Source: Pseudolabrys sp.
GTDB taxonomy: Bacteria > Pseudomonadota > Alphaproteobacteria > Rhizobiales > Xanthobacteraceae
Assembly: GCA_029945495.1 (NCBI GenBank)
Contig: JAQSCR010000542.1
Coordinates: forward strand, 1 to 9,372
Reading direction: 5' to 3'
DNA length: 9,372 nt
The position numbers and the translations under genes are program-made. Positions 1 through 5,553 of this stretch are shown in pieces. The first letter of the stretch is position 1. Each line of letters starts with the position of its first letter. The notes under the pieces were generated by a model, which did no database searches, was not told the origin of the DNA, and was given only the letters and a program-made list of their open reading frames with translations.

Positions 1-41
1 GAGCTCGTTATGAATTGCATCAACTGAGATGATGTGCGGAG

Positions 42-569
42 TCACCCCGCCTTGCAATGCGCGCAGATGCCGGAAATTTCGATCACCGGCGTCTTCGGCG
101 TGAAGCCGGCGGCGCGCGAAGCGCTCTTGATCGTGTCGGCGACGGCAGCCGAGGCAGCCTCGCCGACCGCGCCGCATTTCTCGCAGATCAGGAACACTAC
201 CGGATCGCCGCTCTCGTGATTATGCGCGCAGGCGATGAAGGCGTTGCGGCTTTCGATCCGGTGCACCAAGCCTTGCTCGCGCAGGAAGTCGAGCGCGCGG
301 TAGATGGTGATCGGCGCCGGGCGGGCGCCCTGGTCCGCCAGGCGGTCAATCAGCTCATAGGCACCGAGCGGAGAATGGCTTGCCAGCAGCGCCTCGAGCA
401 CGCGGCGGCGAATCGGCGTCAGCCGTTCCTCATGTGCGGCGCAAGTTGACTCGGCATGAGCGATGGCGTCGCTGGCGCAGCGGTCGTGATCGTGCCCCGG
501 CGTCGGGAACACCGCGCGGCCGTGTGGTTTTTTGATGGTAGTCTTAGGCAATGCCCGCTCCGGCTTCAT
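42..569 (-). CDS. zur: Zinc uptake regulator, Fur family (Zur)
   Basis: Cytoplasmic zinc-sensing transcriptional repressor of the Fur family, expected to shut off zinc-uptake genes when zinc is replete. The 175-residue product has a His/Cys-rich head (GHDHDRC, 25-31), a winged helix (about 48-105, with LTPIRRRVLEALL and TIYRALDFLREQGLVHR) and a dimerisation/metal domain with CAHNH (114-118), CEKC (129-132) and CAHC (169-172). The two CxxC pairs form the structural zinc site, and the N-terminal HDHD stretch plus the overall wording fit Zur better than Fur, Mur or Irr. I chose the ATG at 569 because the conserved region begins shortly after it. An in-frame ATG at 611 adds 14 residues, but neither start has a strong ribosome-binding site. 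The frame stays open a further 329 codons back through bdhA antisense, which is a high-GC artefact. It is divergent from bdhA; no znuABC genes lie in the window, so its targets are elsewhere. Confidence 0.88.
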   Translation of the reverse strand: MKPERALPKTTIKKPHGRAVFPTPGHDHDRCASDAIAHAESTCAAHEERLTPIRRRVLEALLASHSPLGAYELIDRLADQGARPAPITIYRALDFLREQGLVHRIESRNAFIACAHNHESGDPVVFLICEKCGAVGEAASAAVADTIKSASRAAGFTPKTPVIEISGICAHCKAG

Positions 570-618
570 ACTCAAGTCTAACCTGACGCTTCCACATTCG
601 TCCAAGTTCATACATATA

Positions 619-633
619 TATTGCACTGCAATA
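619..633. promoter_or_regulatory. Perfect 15-bp palindrome, candidate operator between zur and bdhA
   Basis: The sequence TATTGCA-C-TGCAATA is a perfect inverted repeat with a one-base centre, in the divergent zur/bdhA intergenic region. It ends 50 bp upstream of the zur ATG and 72 bp upstream of the bdhA ATG. The 7-1-7 geometry resembles Fur-family boxes, which would suggest Zur autoregulation. The core also reads TTGC-ACT-GCAA, close to the TGC-N3-GCA pattern I recall for PhaR, the PHB-responsive repressor, which would suit bdhA. The palindrome is directly visible; which protein binds it is inference. I see no convincing -35/-10 pair next to it. Confidence 0.5.
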
Positions 634-692
634 AGAATAGGGGCAGTTTCCTGCACGCCTCCAGACACCCGGCCCTTCCGGTCGCACTGATT

Positions 693-699
693 AAGAGGA
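693..699 (+). promoter_or_regulatory. Ribosome-binding site of bdhA
   Basis: AAGAGGA lies 5 bases before the ATG at 705. It decides the start against the longer frame opening at 621, whose extra 28 residues look nothing like a short-chain dehydrogenase N-terminus. Confidence 0.75.
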
Positions 700-704
700 C
701 TTTC

Positions 705-1487
705 ATGCTCAAAGGCAAAACCGCTTTGGTCACCGGTTCCACCTCCGGCATCGGGCTCGCCACCGCGCGGGCACTGGCCGCCGACGGCGCCAACGTCATG
801 CTCAACGGCTTCGGCGACAAGGACGCGATCGAGACCGAGCGCGCCGGGCTGGAGAAGGAATTCGGCATCAAGGCGCGCTATTCGCCGGCCGACATGAGCA
901 AGCCGGCGGAGATCGCCGCCATGATCGCGACCACCGAAAAAGAATTCGGCGCGCTCGACGTGCTGGTCAACAATGCCGGCATTCAGCATGTCGCCAGCAT
1001 CGAGGATTTCCCGCTCGACAAATGGGACGCCATCATCGCCATCAATCTGTCGTCGGCGTTCCACGGCATTCGCGCCGCGATCCCCGGCATGAAAAAACGC
1101 AAATGGGGCCGCATCATCAACATCGCCTCGGCGCATGGCCTGGTGGCGAGCGCGCAGAAGGTCGCCTATGTCGCGGCCAAGCACGGAATTGTCGGCATGA
1201 CCAAGGTGGTGGCGATCGAAGCCGCCAATGACGGCGTCACCTGCAACGCGATCTGCCCCGGCTGGGTGTTGACACCGCTGGTGCAGAAGCAGATCGACGC
1301 GCGCGCCCAGGCCTCCGGCCAGTCTGTGCGCGAGGCCGAAATCGCGCTCTTGTCGGAGAAGCAGCCGATGCACCAGTTCACCAAGCCGGAAAGCATCGGC
1401 GCCCTGGCGGTGTTCCTGTGCAGCGATGGCGCCGCCTCGATCACCGGCTCGGCCTATTCGATCGACGGCGGCTGGGTGGCGCAGTGA
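705..1487 (+). CDS. bdhA: D-3-hydroxybutyrate dehydrogenase (short-chain dehydrogenase)
   Basis: Interconverts D-3-hydroxybutyrate and acetoacetate with NAD(H) in the cytoplasm, the oxidative step of polyhydroxybutyrate and ketone-body use. The protein has 260 residues, the standard family length. The Rossmann motif TGSTSGIG is at 10-17, NNAG at 89-92, and the catalytic set is N114, S142, Y155 and K159. The substrate-binding residues known from Pseudomonas fragi HBDH occur at the same numbers (Q94, H144, K152, Y155, Q196), which makes this call specific rather than a generic SDR. The C-terminus SIDGGWVAQ is typical. It is the first gene of a plus-strand run, divergent from zur, with the patatin gene starting only 10 bp after its stop. 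Nothing is missing or broken. Confidence 0.95.
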   Translation: MLKGKTALVTGSTSGIGLATARALAADGANVMLNGFGDKDAIETERAGLEKEFGIKARYSPADMSKPAEIAAMIATTEKEFGALDVLVNNAGIQHVASIEDFPLDKWDAIIAINLSSAFHGIRAAIPGMKKRKWGRIINIASAHGLVASAQKVAYVAAKHGIVGMTKVVAIEAANDGVTCNAICPGWVLTPLVQKQIDARAQASGQSVREAEIALLSEKQPMHQFTKPESIGALAVFLCSDGAASITGSAYSIDGGWVAQ

Positions 1488-1497
1488 TCGGCAAGCA

Positions 1498-2574
1498 ATG
1501 ATCGATTTCCTCGCGCGCGCGCTCGGCAGCGACAAAGCGCCGAAGCCGAAACGTATCAATCTGGCGCTGCAAGGCGGCGGCGCGCACGGCGCCTTCACCT
1601 GGGGCGTGCTCGATCATCTGCTGGAAGACGGGCGGCTGACGGTCGAGGGCATTTCCGGCACCTCGGCCGGCGCGGTCAACGCGGTGATGCTGGCCGATGG
1701 CCTCAAGCGCGGCGGCCCCGACGAAGCGCGCAAGCGGTTGTCGGATTTCTGGCGCGCCGCCAGCCTCGGCGGCGACCTGCCGGCGGTGCAGCGCGCCGTC
1801 ACCGACAAATTGTTTTCGCTGCTGCCGGGCGAAGGCTCGCCGAGCTTCAATTGGCTGTCGGCCTGGTCGCAATATCTGTCGCCCTACGATCTCAACCCGC
1901 TCAACATAAATCCGCTCAAGGATCTGATCGAACGCTTCGTCGATTTCGAAGCTTTGCGCGCCGACGACCGGCAGATCTTCATCGCCGCCACCAATGTGCA
2001 GACCGGACGGCTGCATATCTTTCCGCGCGAGAAGATATCCGCCGAAGCGGTGATGGCCTCGGCCTGCCTGCCGGCGGTGTTCCGCGCCGTCGAGATCGAC
2101 GGCGTGCCCTATTGGGACGGCGGCTATCTCGGCAATCCGGTGCTGTATCCGTTCTTCCGTTCGACCGACACCGAGGACGTGGTGATCATCCAGATCAATC
2201 CGCTGGTGCGCAAGAAGATCCCGCATTCGACTCGCGACATCATGGCCCGCGTCAACGAGATCACTTTCAATTCCGCGCTGATGGCGGAACTGCGCGCTAT
2301 CGAATTCGGCAACCGACTGATCGACCAGGGCCGCGTGCCACACGGCACCGGTCCCAACGAATACCGCCGCATCAACGTGCACCGCATCGTGCTGGAAGGC
2401 CTGGGCGAGCGGCTGTCGTCGTCGAGCAAGCTGCGCAACGATTTCGAATCGCTCGAATTGTTGCGCAAGGTCGGCCAGCGCGCCGCGCGCCGCTTCCTCG
2501 ACCAGCATTTCGACGAAATCGGCGTGCGCTCAAGCGTCGACCTCAAGACCGAGGTCTATTCGGAGTGGGGATGA
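1498..2574 (+). CDS. Patatin-like phospholipase / serine hydrolase with DUF3734-type tail
   Basis: Predicted cytoplasmic acyl hydrolase with a Ser-Asp dyad. The 358-residue product shows the oxyanion-hole motif GGGAHG (26-31), the nucleophile elbow GTSAG with S56 (54-58) and the catalytic Asp in DGG (D207-G209), in patatin order. The region after about residue 240 (RDIMARVNEITFNSALMAELRAIEFGNRL in two parts) resembles DUF3734, which accompanies this bacterial subfamily. No signal peptide or membrane span is seen. The ATG at 1498 gives the expected short lead before the first beta strand; an in-frame ATG at 1426 lies inside bdhA and was rejected. The ribosome-binding site is weak, so translational coupling to bdhA (10-bp gap) is likely. 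Legionella carries the same order as the bdhA-patD operon. The substrate could be a phospholipid or a polyhydroxybutyrate-type ester; the sequence does not decide. Confidence 0.88.
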   Translation: MIDFLARALGSDKAPKPKRINLALQGGGAHGAFTWGVLDHLLEDGRLTVEGISGTSAGAVNAVMLADGLKRGGPDEARKRLSDFWRAASLGGDLPAVQRAVTDKLFSLLPGEGSPSFNWLSAWSQYLSPYDLNPLNINPLKDLIERFVDFEALRADDRQIFIAATNVQTGRLHIFPREKISAEAVMASACLPAVFRAVEIDGVPYWDGGYLGNPVLYPFFRSTDTEDVVIIQINPLVRKKIPHSTRDIMARVNEITFNSALMAELRAIEFGNRLIDQGRVPHGTGPNEYRRINVHRIVLEGLGERLSSSSKLRNDFESLELLRKVGQRAARRFLDQHFDEIGVRSSVDLKTEVYSEWG

Positions 2575-2587
2575 TAGGCTTCCCGCC

Positions 2588-3148
2588 ATGACCGAACTGT
2601 TCGCCGAAGTTGGCCGCGCCAGACTGGAAATCGAAATCGCCGACATCACCACGCTCGATGTCGCGGCGATCGTCAACGCCGCCAACTCATCGCTGCTCGG
2701 CGGCGGCGGCGTCGATGGCGCCATTCATCGCGCCGCGGGGCCCGAACTGCTGGAGGAATGCCGCGCGCTCGGCGGCTGCGACACCGGCGAAGCCAAGATC
2801 ACGCATGGCTACAGGCTGAAGGCGAGCGCGATCATTCACGCGGTCGGGCCGGTGTGGATGGGCGGCATCGCCGACGAACCGGCGCTGCTCGCCAGCTGCT
2901 ATCGCAGCGCGCTGGCGCTGGCGAGCGAACACGCGCTGCCGTCGCTGGCGTTTCCGGCGATCTCGACCGGCATCTACCGCTTTCCGCCCGATCTCGCCGC
3001 GCGCATCGCGGTCGGCACCGTGGCGTCGGAACTGGCGGGAATGCCGCGCGGACAACCGTCCGTCCTTTCGCGGGTGATCTTCTGTTGCTTTTCGACTGAG
3101 AGCGCCGAGCATCACAAGGACGCGTTCGGCGAGCTGGGGTTGGTCTAG
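2588..3148 (+). CDS. MacroD-type macro domain protein (O-acetyl-ADP-ribose deacetylase / ADP-ribosyl hydrolase)
   Basis: A single macro domain of 186 residues, comparable to E. coli YmdB. Such proteins bind ADP-ribose and usually hydrolyse O-acetyl-ADP-ribose (the sirtuin product) or remove ADP-ribose from acidic protein residues. The visible motifs are IVNAANSSLLGGGGVDGAIH (28-47), whose NAAN (30-33) and GGGGVD (38-43) form the catalytic and diphosphate loops, IIHAVGP (82-88), and AFPAISTGIYRFP (121-133), the second phosphate loop. All hallmark residues are present, so it should be active. It starts 13 bp after the patatin stop, with a weak TAGG (2575-2578) upstream, and is probably the third gene of the bdhA run. 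Its stop interlocks with that of the opposite lactonase gene. Whether its substrate is a metabolite or a protein cannot be read from sequence. Confidence 0.92.
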   Translation: MTELFAEVGRARLEIEIADITTLDVAAIVNAANSSLLGGGGVDGAIHRAAGPELLEECRALGGCDTGEAKITHGYRLKASAIIHAVGPVWMGGIADEPALLASCYRSALALASEHALPSLAFPAISTGIYRFPPDLAARIAVGTVASELAGMPRGQPSVLSRVIFCCFSTESAEHHKDAFGELGLV

Positions 3149-3942
3149 ACTTTCGGCGCGACGTCCAGCCGCACGACCCAGTTTTCCAGTCCGGGCGCCG
3201 CCGCCGGATAAAGATTGAGCACCGTCGGGTCGTGGCCCGGCACGATGTGGTGGCGCGACGAGGCGAGTTTCGCGAGCTTCTTGTATCCCTCGAGCGTATC
3301 GCCGACCGAGTAAGTGATCGGGAAGACGCGGCCCTCGTCGATATGTGCATAATAGTGGCAACAGTCCGACGCCAGCACGACGTAGCCGCGCGCAGTCTTC
3401 ACCCGCACGCATTGCAGACCCTTCGAGTGGCCGCCGATCTTGTGAATGGTGATGCCTGGCGCCAGTTCGTCGGCGCCGTCGTGGAATTCGCAGCGAAAAG
3501 CGAACACCTTTTTCACCATCGCATGCACGTCGCTTTCGCTAAACGGAATGCGCAGCATCGGGTGGCACATGCAGCGGCCGGTGGCGTAAGTCATCTCGTC
3601 GTCCTGGATGTGGTAACGCGCATTCGGAAACATGTCGTAGTTGCCGGCATGATCCCAATGCAGGTGGGTCGCGATGACGTGGTCGACCTTGGCCGGATCG
3701 ACGCCGATCGCATTCAGGCCCTGGTCGACCGGGTGCGAGATATGACGGCCGCGTTCCCTGGCCGCCGTTTCGTCAAAACCGGTGTCGACCATGAAGATGC
3801 CGTGCGGACCCTTGATGACCCAGACGTAATAGACCAGCGTGGTCATTTCGTCGTGCGGATCGCCGAACACGAAGTTTTCAGAACGCCTGCGGGCGTGCTC
3901 ACCGTATTTGATGGCGTAGACTTCGTGGATGTCGTCGCTCAT
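3145..3942 (-). CDS. Metallo-beta-lactamase-fold lactonase (N-acyl-homoserine lactonase / AttM-BlcC-like)
   Basis: Predicted dizinc hydrolase that opens lactone rings. The 265-residue protein has the metal-binding motif THLHWDH (H93, H95, D97, H98), H172 in GGHS, D193 in ASD, and H237 in VPGHD, the complete ligand set. The TLVYYVWVIKGPHGIFMVDTG-type start and the ASD-xx-HYY segment place it with the AHL-lactonase family. No signal peptide is seen. The start at 3942 is supported by an AGGG-type ribosome-binding site (3951-3954); an upstream in-frame start at 4086 would only add a low-complexity Arg/Lys/Gln stretch overlapping the dehydrogenase gene. It follows that gene by 20 bp, so they are probably one transcript. 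The real substrate may be an acyl-homoserine lactone, gamma-butyrolactone or another lactone. Cysteines in GRCMCHP (122-128) and DCC (193-195) near the active site are worth noting. Confidence 0.82.
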   Translation of the reverse strand: MSDDIHEVYAIKYGEHARRRSENFVFGDPHDEMTTLVYYVWVIKGPHGIFMVDTGFDETAARERGRHISHPVDQGLNAIGVDPAKVDHVIATHLHWDHAGNYDMFPNARYHIQDDEMTYATGRCMCHPMLRIPFSESDVHAMVKKVFAFRCEFHDGADELAPGITIHKIGGHSKGLQCVRVKTARGYVVLASDCCHYYAHIDEGRVFPITYSVGDTLEGYKKLAKLASSRHHIVPGHDPTVLNLYPAAAPGLENWVVRLDVAPKV

Positions 3943-3951
3943 CGTTATTTC

Positions 3952-3964
3952 CCTGCCTTGCTTT
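3952..3964 (-). repeat. Leader repeat, copy 2 (before the lactonase gene)
   Basis: On the minus strand AAAGCAAGGCAGG precedes the lactonase start. It matches 12 of 13 bases with AAAGCAAAGCAGG in front of the upstream dehydrogenase gene (4912-4924). The copy contains the lactonase ribosome-binding site and overlaps the dehydrogenase stop codon. Confidence 0.5.
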
Positions 3965-4004
3965 ACGTCTTGCTTGCGGTCTTGCTTAAGATCTTGCCGA
4001 CGAT
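3957..4004 (-). repeat. Imperfect 12-bp tandem repeat across the dehydrogenase 3' end
   Basis: Four 12-bp units, each starting CTTGC on the plus strand: CTTGCTTTACGT, CTTGCTTGCGGT, CTTGCTTAAGAT and a degenerate CTTGCCGACGAT. The first three share CTTGCTT. They encode the tail ...GKILSKTASKT of the dehydrogenase, contain its stop codon, and run into the leader of the lactonase gene. This looks like local duplication of a four-codon unit. Confidence 0.6.
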
Positions 4005-4898
4005 GACGCCGGCGCGCCGTTCGACCGGCTGGACGATGGTGGTGAAGTCCTTGTCGGCGCCGATTTCGCTGGCGACGCGCTCCCACAACGAAACGACCAT
4101 GCTCATCATATCGGTCGGCACGCCGGCGGCCTTGGCCTCAGTGAGACAGAGCCGCACATCCTTGAGCATCAAGGCGGTGGCGAAACCGGCATCGAAGGTG
4201 CGCGGCAGCACGGCGTTGGGAAACTTGCCGGACGAGGCGGTGTTGCGTCCCGAGCCGGCGTTGATGACGTCGAGCATGATCGCCGGATCGAGTCCGGCCT
4301 TGACGCCCATCACCACCGCTTCCGCGGTCGCCGCCATCGCGGTCGCCGACAGGAAATTATTGGCGAGCTTCATGGTCTGCGCCATGCCAGGCCGATGACC
4401 GATGACGAACACGGCGCCGAACACGCCGAGCGCGTCCTTGACGACATCGACGTGATCCTGCGGGCCTGAGACCATCACCGCCAAAGTGCCCTTCACCGCG
4501 CCGGCGACGCCGCCCGACACCGGCGAGTCGATCTGCACGATGTTTTTCCCAGCGAGCGCCGCGGCGATGTCGGCGGCGGCGCGCGAGCCGGTGGTCGACA
4601 GATCGACGAAGCGCTTGATGCGTTTGCCGTGAATGACGCCGCTTTCGCCGGTCGCCACGGCGGCGACGATGTGCGGTTCCGGCAAAGAAGCCATCACCGT
4701 CTCGACCCGGTCGGCGACATTGGCCGGCGACGACGCGAGTTGCGCGCCGAGCGCCAGCAGGGGTGCGGCGGCATCGCCGCGGGTGTCGTAGATAACGAGT
4801 TTATGGCCGGCTTCGATCAGGCGCCGCGCCATCGGCTGCCCCATTTTGCCCAAACCGATGAAGCCGATGTCCAAGCCACTGCCGAAGCCACTACCCAT
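3963..4898 (-). CDS. NAD(P)-dependent 3-hydroxyisobutyrate dehydrogenase-family oxidoreductase
   Basis: Beta-hydroxyacid dehydrogenase family enzyme, which oxidises short hydroxyacids (3-hydroxyisobutyrate, tartronate semialdehyde in reverse, 4-hydroxybutyrate). The 311-residue protein shows the Rossmann motif GFIGLGKMG (12-20), the substrate-site STTG (101-104) and DSPVSGG (124-130), the catalytic lysine K177 in MKLANN (176-181), and KD at 246-247 of the C-terminal helical domain. All signature residues are intact. The ATG at 4898 is preceded by AGGACGGAA. The N-terminal lead GSGFGSGLD comes from a 12-bp near-duplication, and a TTG at codon 9 could be an alternative start. The C-terminus ends in repeats (SKTASKT). 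It is followed after 20 bp by the lactonase gene on the same strand, which suggests linked steps. Alternatives are 3-hydroxyisobutyrate, 2-hydroxy-3-oxopropionate or gamma-hydroxybutyrate dehydrogenase; sequence alone does not settle the substrate. Confidence 0.88.
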   Translation of the reverse strand: MGSGFGSGLDIGFIGLGKMGQPMARRLIEAGHKLVIYDTRGDAAAPLLALGAQLASSPANVADRVETVMASLPEPHIVAAVATGESGVIHGKRIKRFVDLSTTGSRAAADIAAALAGKNIVQIDSPVSGGVAGAVKGTLAVMVSGPQDHVDVVKDALGVFGAVFVIGHRPGMAQTMKLANNFLSATAMAATAEAVVMGVKAGLDPAIMLDVINAGSGRNTASSGKFPNAVLPRTFDAGFATALMLKDVRLCLTEAKAAGVPTDMMSMVVSLWERVASEIGADKDFTTIVQPVERRAGVIVGKILSKTASKT

Positions 4899-4911
4899 GT
4901 CGCGTTTCCGT

Positions 4912-4924
4912 CCTGCTTTGCTTT
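4912..4924 (-). repeat. Leader repeat, copy 1 (before the dehydrogenase gene)
   Basis: On the minus strand AAAGCAAAGCAGG ends 13 bases before the ATG at 4898 and carries the AGG of its likely ribosome-binding region. It is the partner of the copy at 3952-3964 (12 of 13 bases identical). Confidence 0.5.
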
Positions 4925-5003
4925 TTGTGCGGCGACTTTGCCCGATGCAAGCGGTGCCGTCATCAACGCCACGCGGGCGCGGGCTATGCGACCAACGGTC
5001 TAT

Positions 5004-5033
5004 TGAACTTATTATAAGCTAGCTTATTATAAG
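5004..5033 (+). promoter_or_regulatory. Candidate sigma-70 promoter of the marR-emrAB operon
   Basis: TTGAAC (5004-5009) could be a -35 box, followed at 17-18 bp by TTATAA (5027-5032) or TATAAG (5028-5033) as the -10. This predicts a short leader before the marR ATG at 5056. On the opposite strand the same DNA reads TATAAT twice (5011-5016 and 5026-5031), so it may also serve the divergent dehydrogenase gene, though no good -35 is seen for that direction. Confidence 0.5.
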
Positions 5034-5034
5034 T
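5007..5034. promoter_or_regulatory. 28-bp inverted repeat, likely MarR operator
   Basis: Two identical 11-mers, CTTATTATAAG at 5008-5018 and 5023-5033, are separated by CTAG. Each is itself a palindrome around its central T, and together they form a 28-bp inverted repeat in which 13 of 14 pairs match (the mismatch is 5013/5028). The perfect centre is AAGCTAGCTT (5016-5025). It overlaps the likely promoter and ends 21 bp before the MarR start codon, the usual position for MarR autorepression. The binding protein is inferred from position. Confidence 0.75.
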
Positions 5035-5055
5035 ACTGCAGACGAGACACCGAGC

Positions 5056-5553
5056 ATGCCAAAAATACCGATCGAACGCGAATTTGCCTTTCAGATCATG
5101 GATGTAGCACGCCTGCTGAAGACCTATGCCGATCAGCGTGCCCGCCAATTCGGGATTTCCAAGGCGCAATGGACCGTGCTGGTCCGCATCGATCGCCTGG
5201 AAGGGCTGAAGCAGTCGGAGCTGGCGGAAATGCTCGACCTGCAGCCGATTTCGCTGACCCGCGTGCTCGACCGCCTGGCCGAAAACGGCCTGATCGAACG
5301 CCGGCCAGATCCGAACGACCGGCGCGCCAATCGCTTGTACCTAATGCCGGCGGCGCGGCCGATGCTCGACCACCTGTCCATCCTCGCCACCGACATGATG
5401 AAGACCGTCCTCGAAGGGCTCGATGCCACGACGATTGATCGTACGCTGCACGATCTCGGCCTGGTCAAAGACAATCTGCGCTCGGCCATCGCACGCCATG
5501 TCGGCCAGGCGCCATCCAATCAACCGCAAGTACAAAAAGACCTCGCGTCATGA
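5056..5553 (+). CDS. MarR-family transcriptional regulator of the adjacent efflux genes
   Basis: Cytoplasmic winged-helix repressor, dimeric in this family and released from DNA by phenolic or other lipophilic ligands. The 165-residue product has an N-terminal dimerisation helix (10-30), helix-turn-helix about 38-80 (QSELAEMLDLQPISLTRVLDRLAENGLIER), the beta-wing with the hallmark DPNDRR (85-90), and a C-terminal dimerisation helix (100-150). The start at 5056 gives the standard MarR lead (IEREFAFQIMDVARLL). Its stop overlaps the start of the emrA-like gene as ATGA (5550-5553), so regulator and pump are translationally coupled. A strong inverted repeat lies just upstream, which implies self-repression of the whole operon. 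The inducing compound cannot be predicted. A SlyA/HpaR-type role is possible, but the neighbours favour efflux control. Confidence 0.92.
   Translation: MPKIPIEREFAFQIMDVARLLKTYADQRARQFGISKAQWTVLVRIDRLEGLKQSELAEMLDLQPISLTRVLDRLAENGLIERRPDPNDRRANRLYLMPAARPMLDHLSILATDMMKTVLEGLDATTIDRTLHDLGLVKDNLRSAIARHVGQAPSNQPQVQKDLAS

Noticed and set aside
36..50. GCGG...CCGC pair near the zur stop as a terminator
   Set aside because: Only a 4-bp stem, overlapping the end of the coding region, and no U-tract.
621..704. Longer bdhA starting at the ATG at 621
   Set aside because: The 28 extra residues resemble no dehydrogenase N-terminus, they cross the palindrome, and AAGAGGA sits properly before the ATG at 705.
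1426..1497. Upstream start of the patatin gene inside bdhA
   Set aside because: It would overlap bdhA by 62 bp and add low-complexity residues; the ATG at 1498 fits the fold.
570..1598. N-terminal extension of the zur frame by 343 codons antisense to bdhA
   Set aside because: The Fur-family domain starts only after 569. The extension is Arg/Asp/His-rich shadow translation of a GC-rich gene on the other strand.
1441..2508. 355-codon minus-strand frame opposite the patatin gene
   Set aside because: Shadow frame with His/Arg/Asp-rich composition and no recognisable motif; the plus-strand frame has full catalytic motifs.
3943..4086. 48-residue extension of the lactonase
   Set aside because: It overlaps the dehydrogenase gene and is Arg/Gln/Lys low complexity from the tandem repeat; a ribosome-binding site precedes the ATG at 3942.
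3232..4398. 388-codon plus-strand frame across the lactonase and dehydrogenase genes
   Set aside because: It spans two genes with intact motifs on the other strand. Its protein has no domain and shows the composition of a GC-driven antisense frame.
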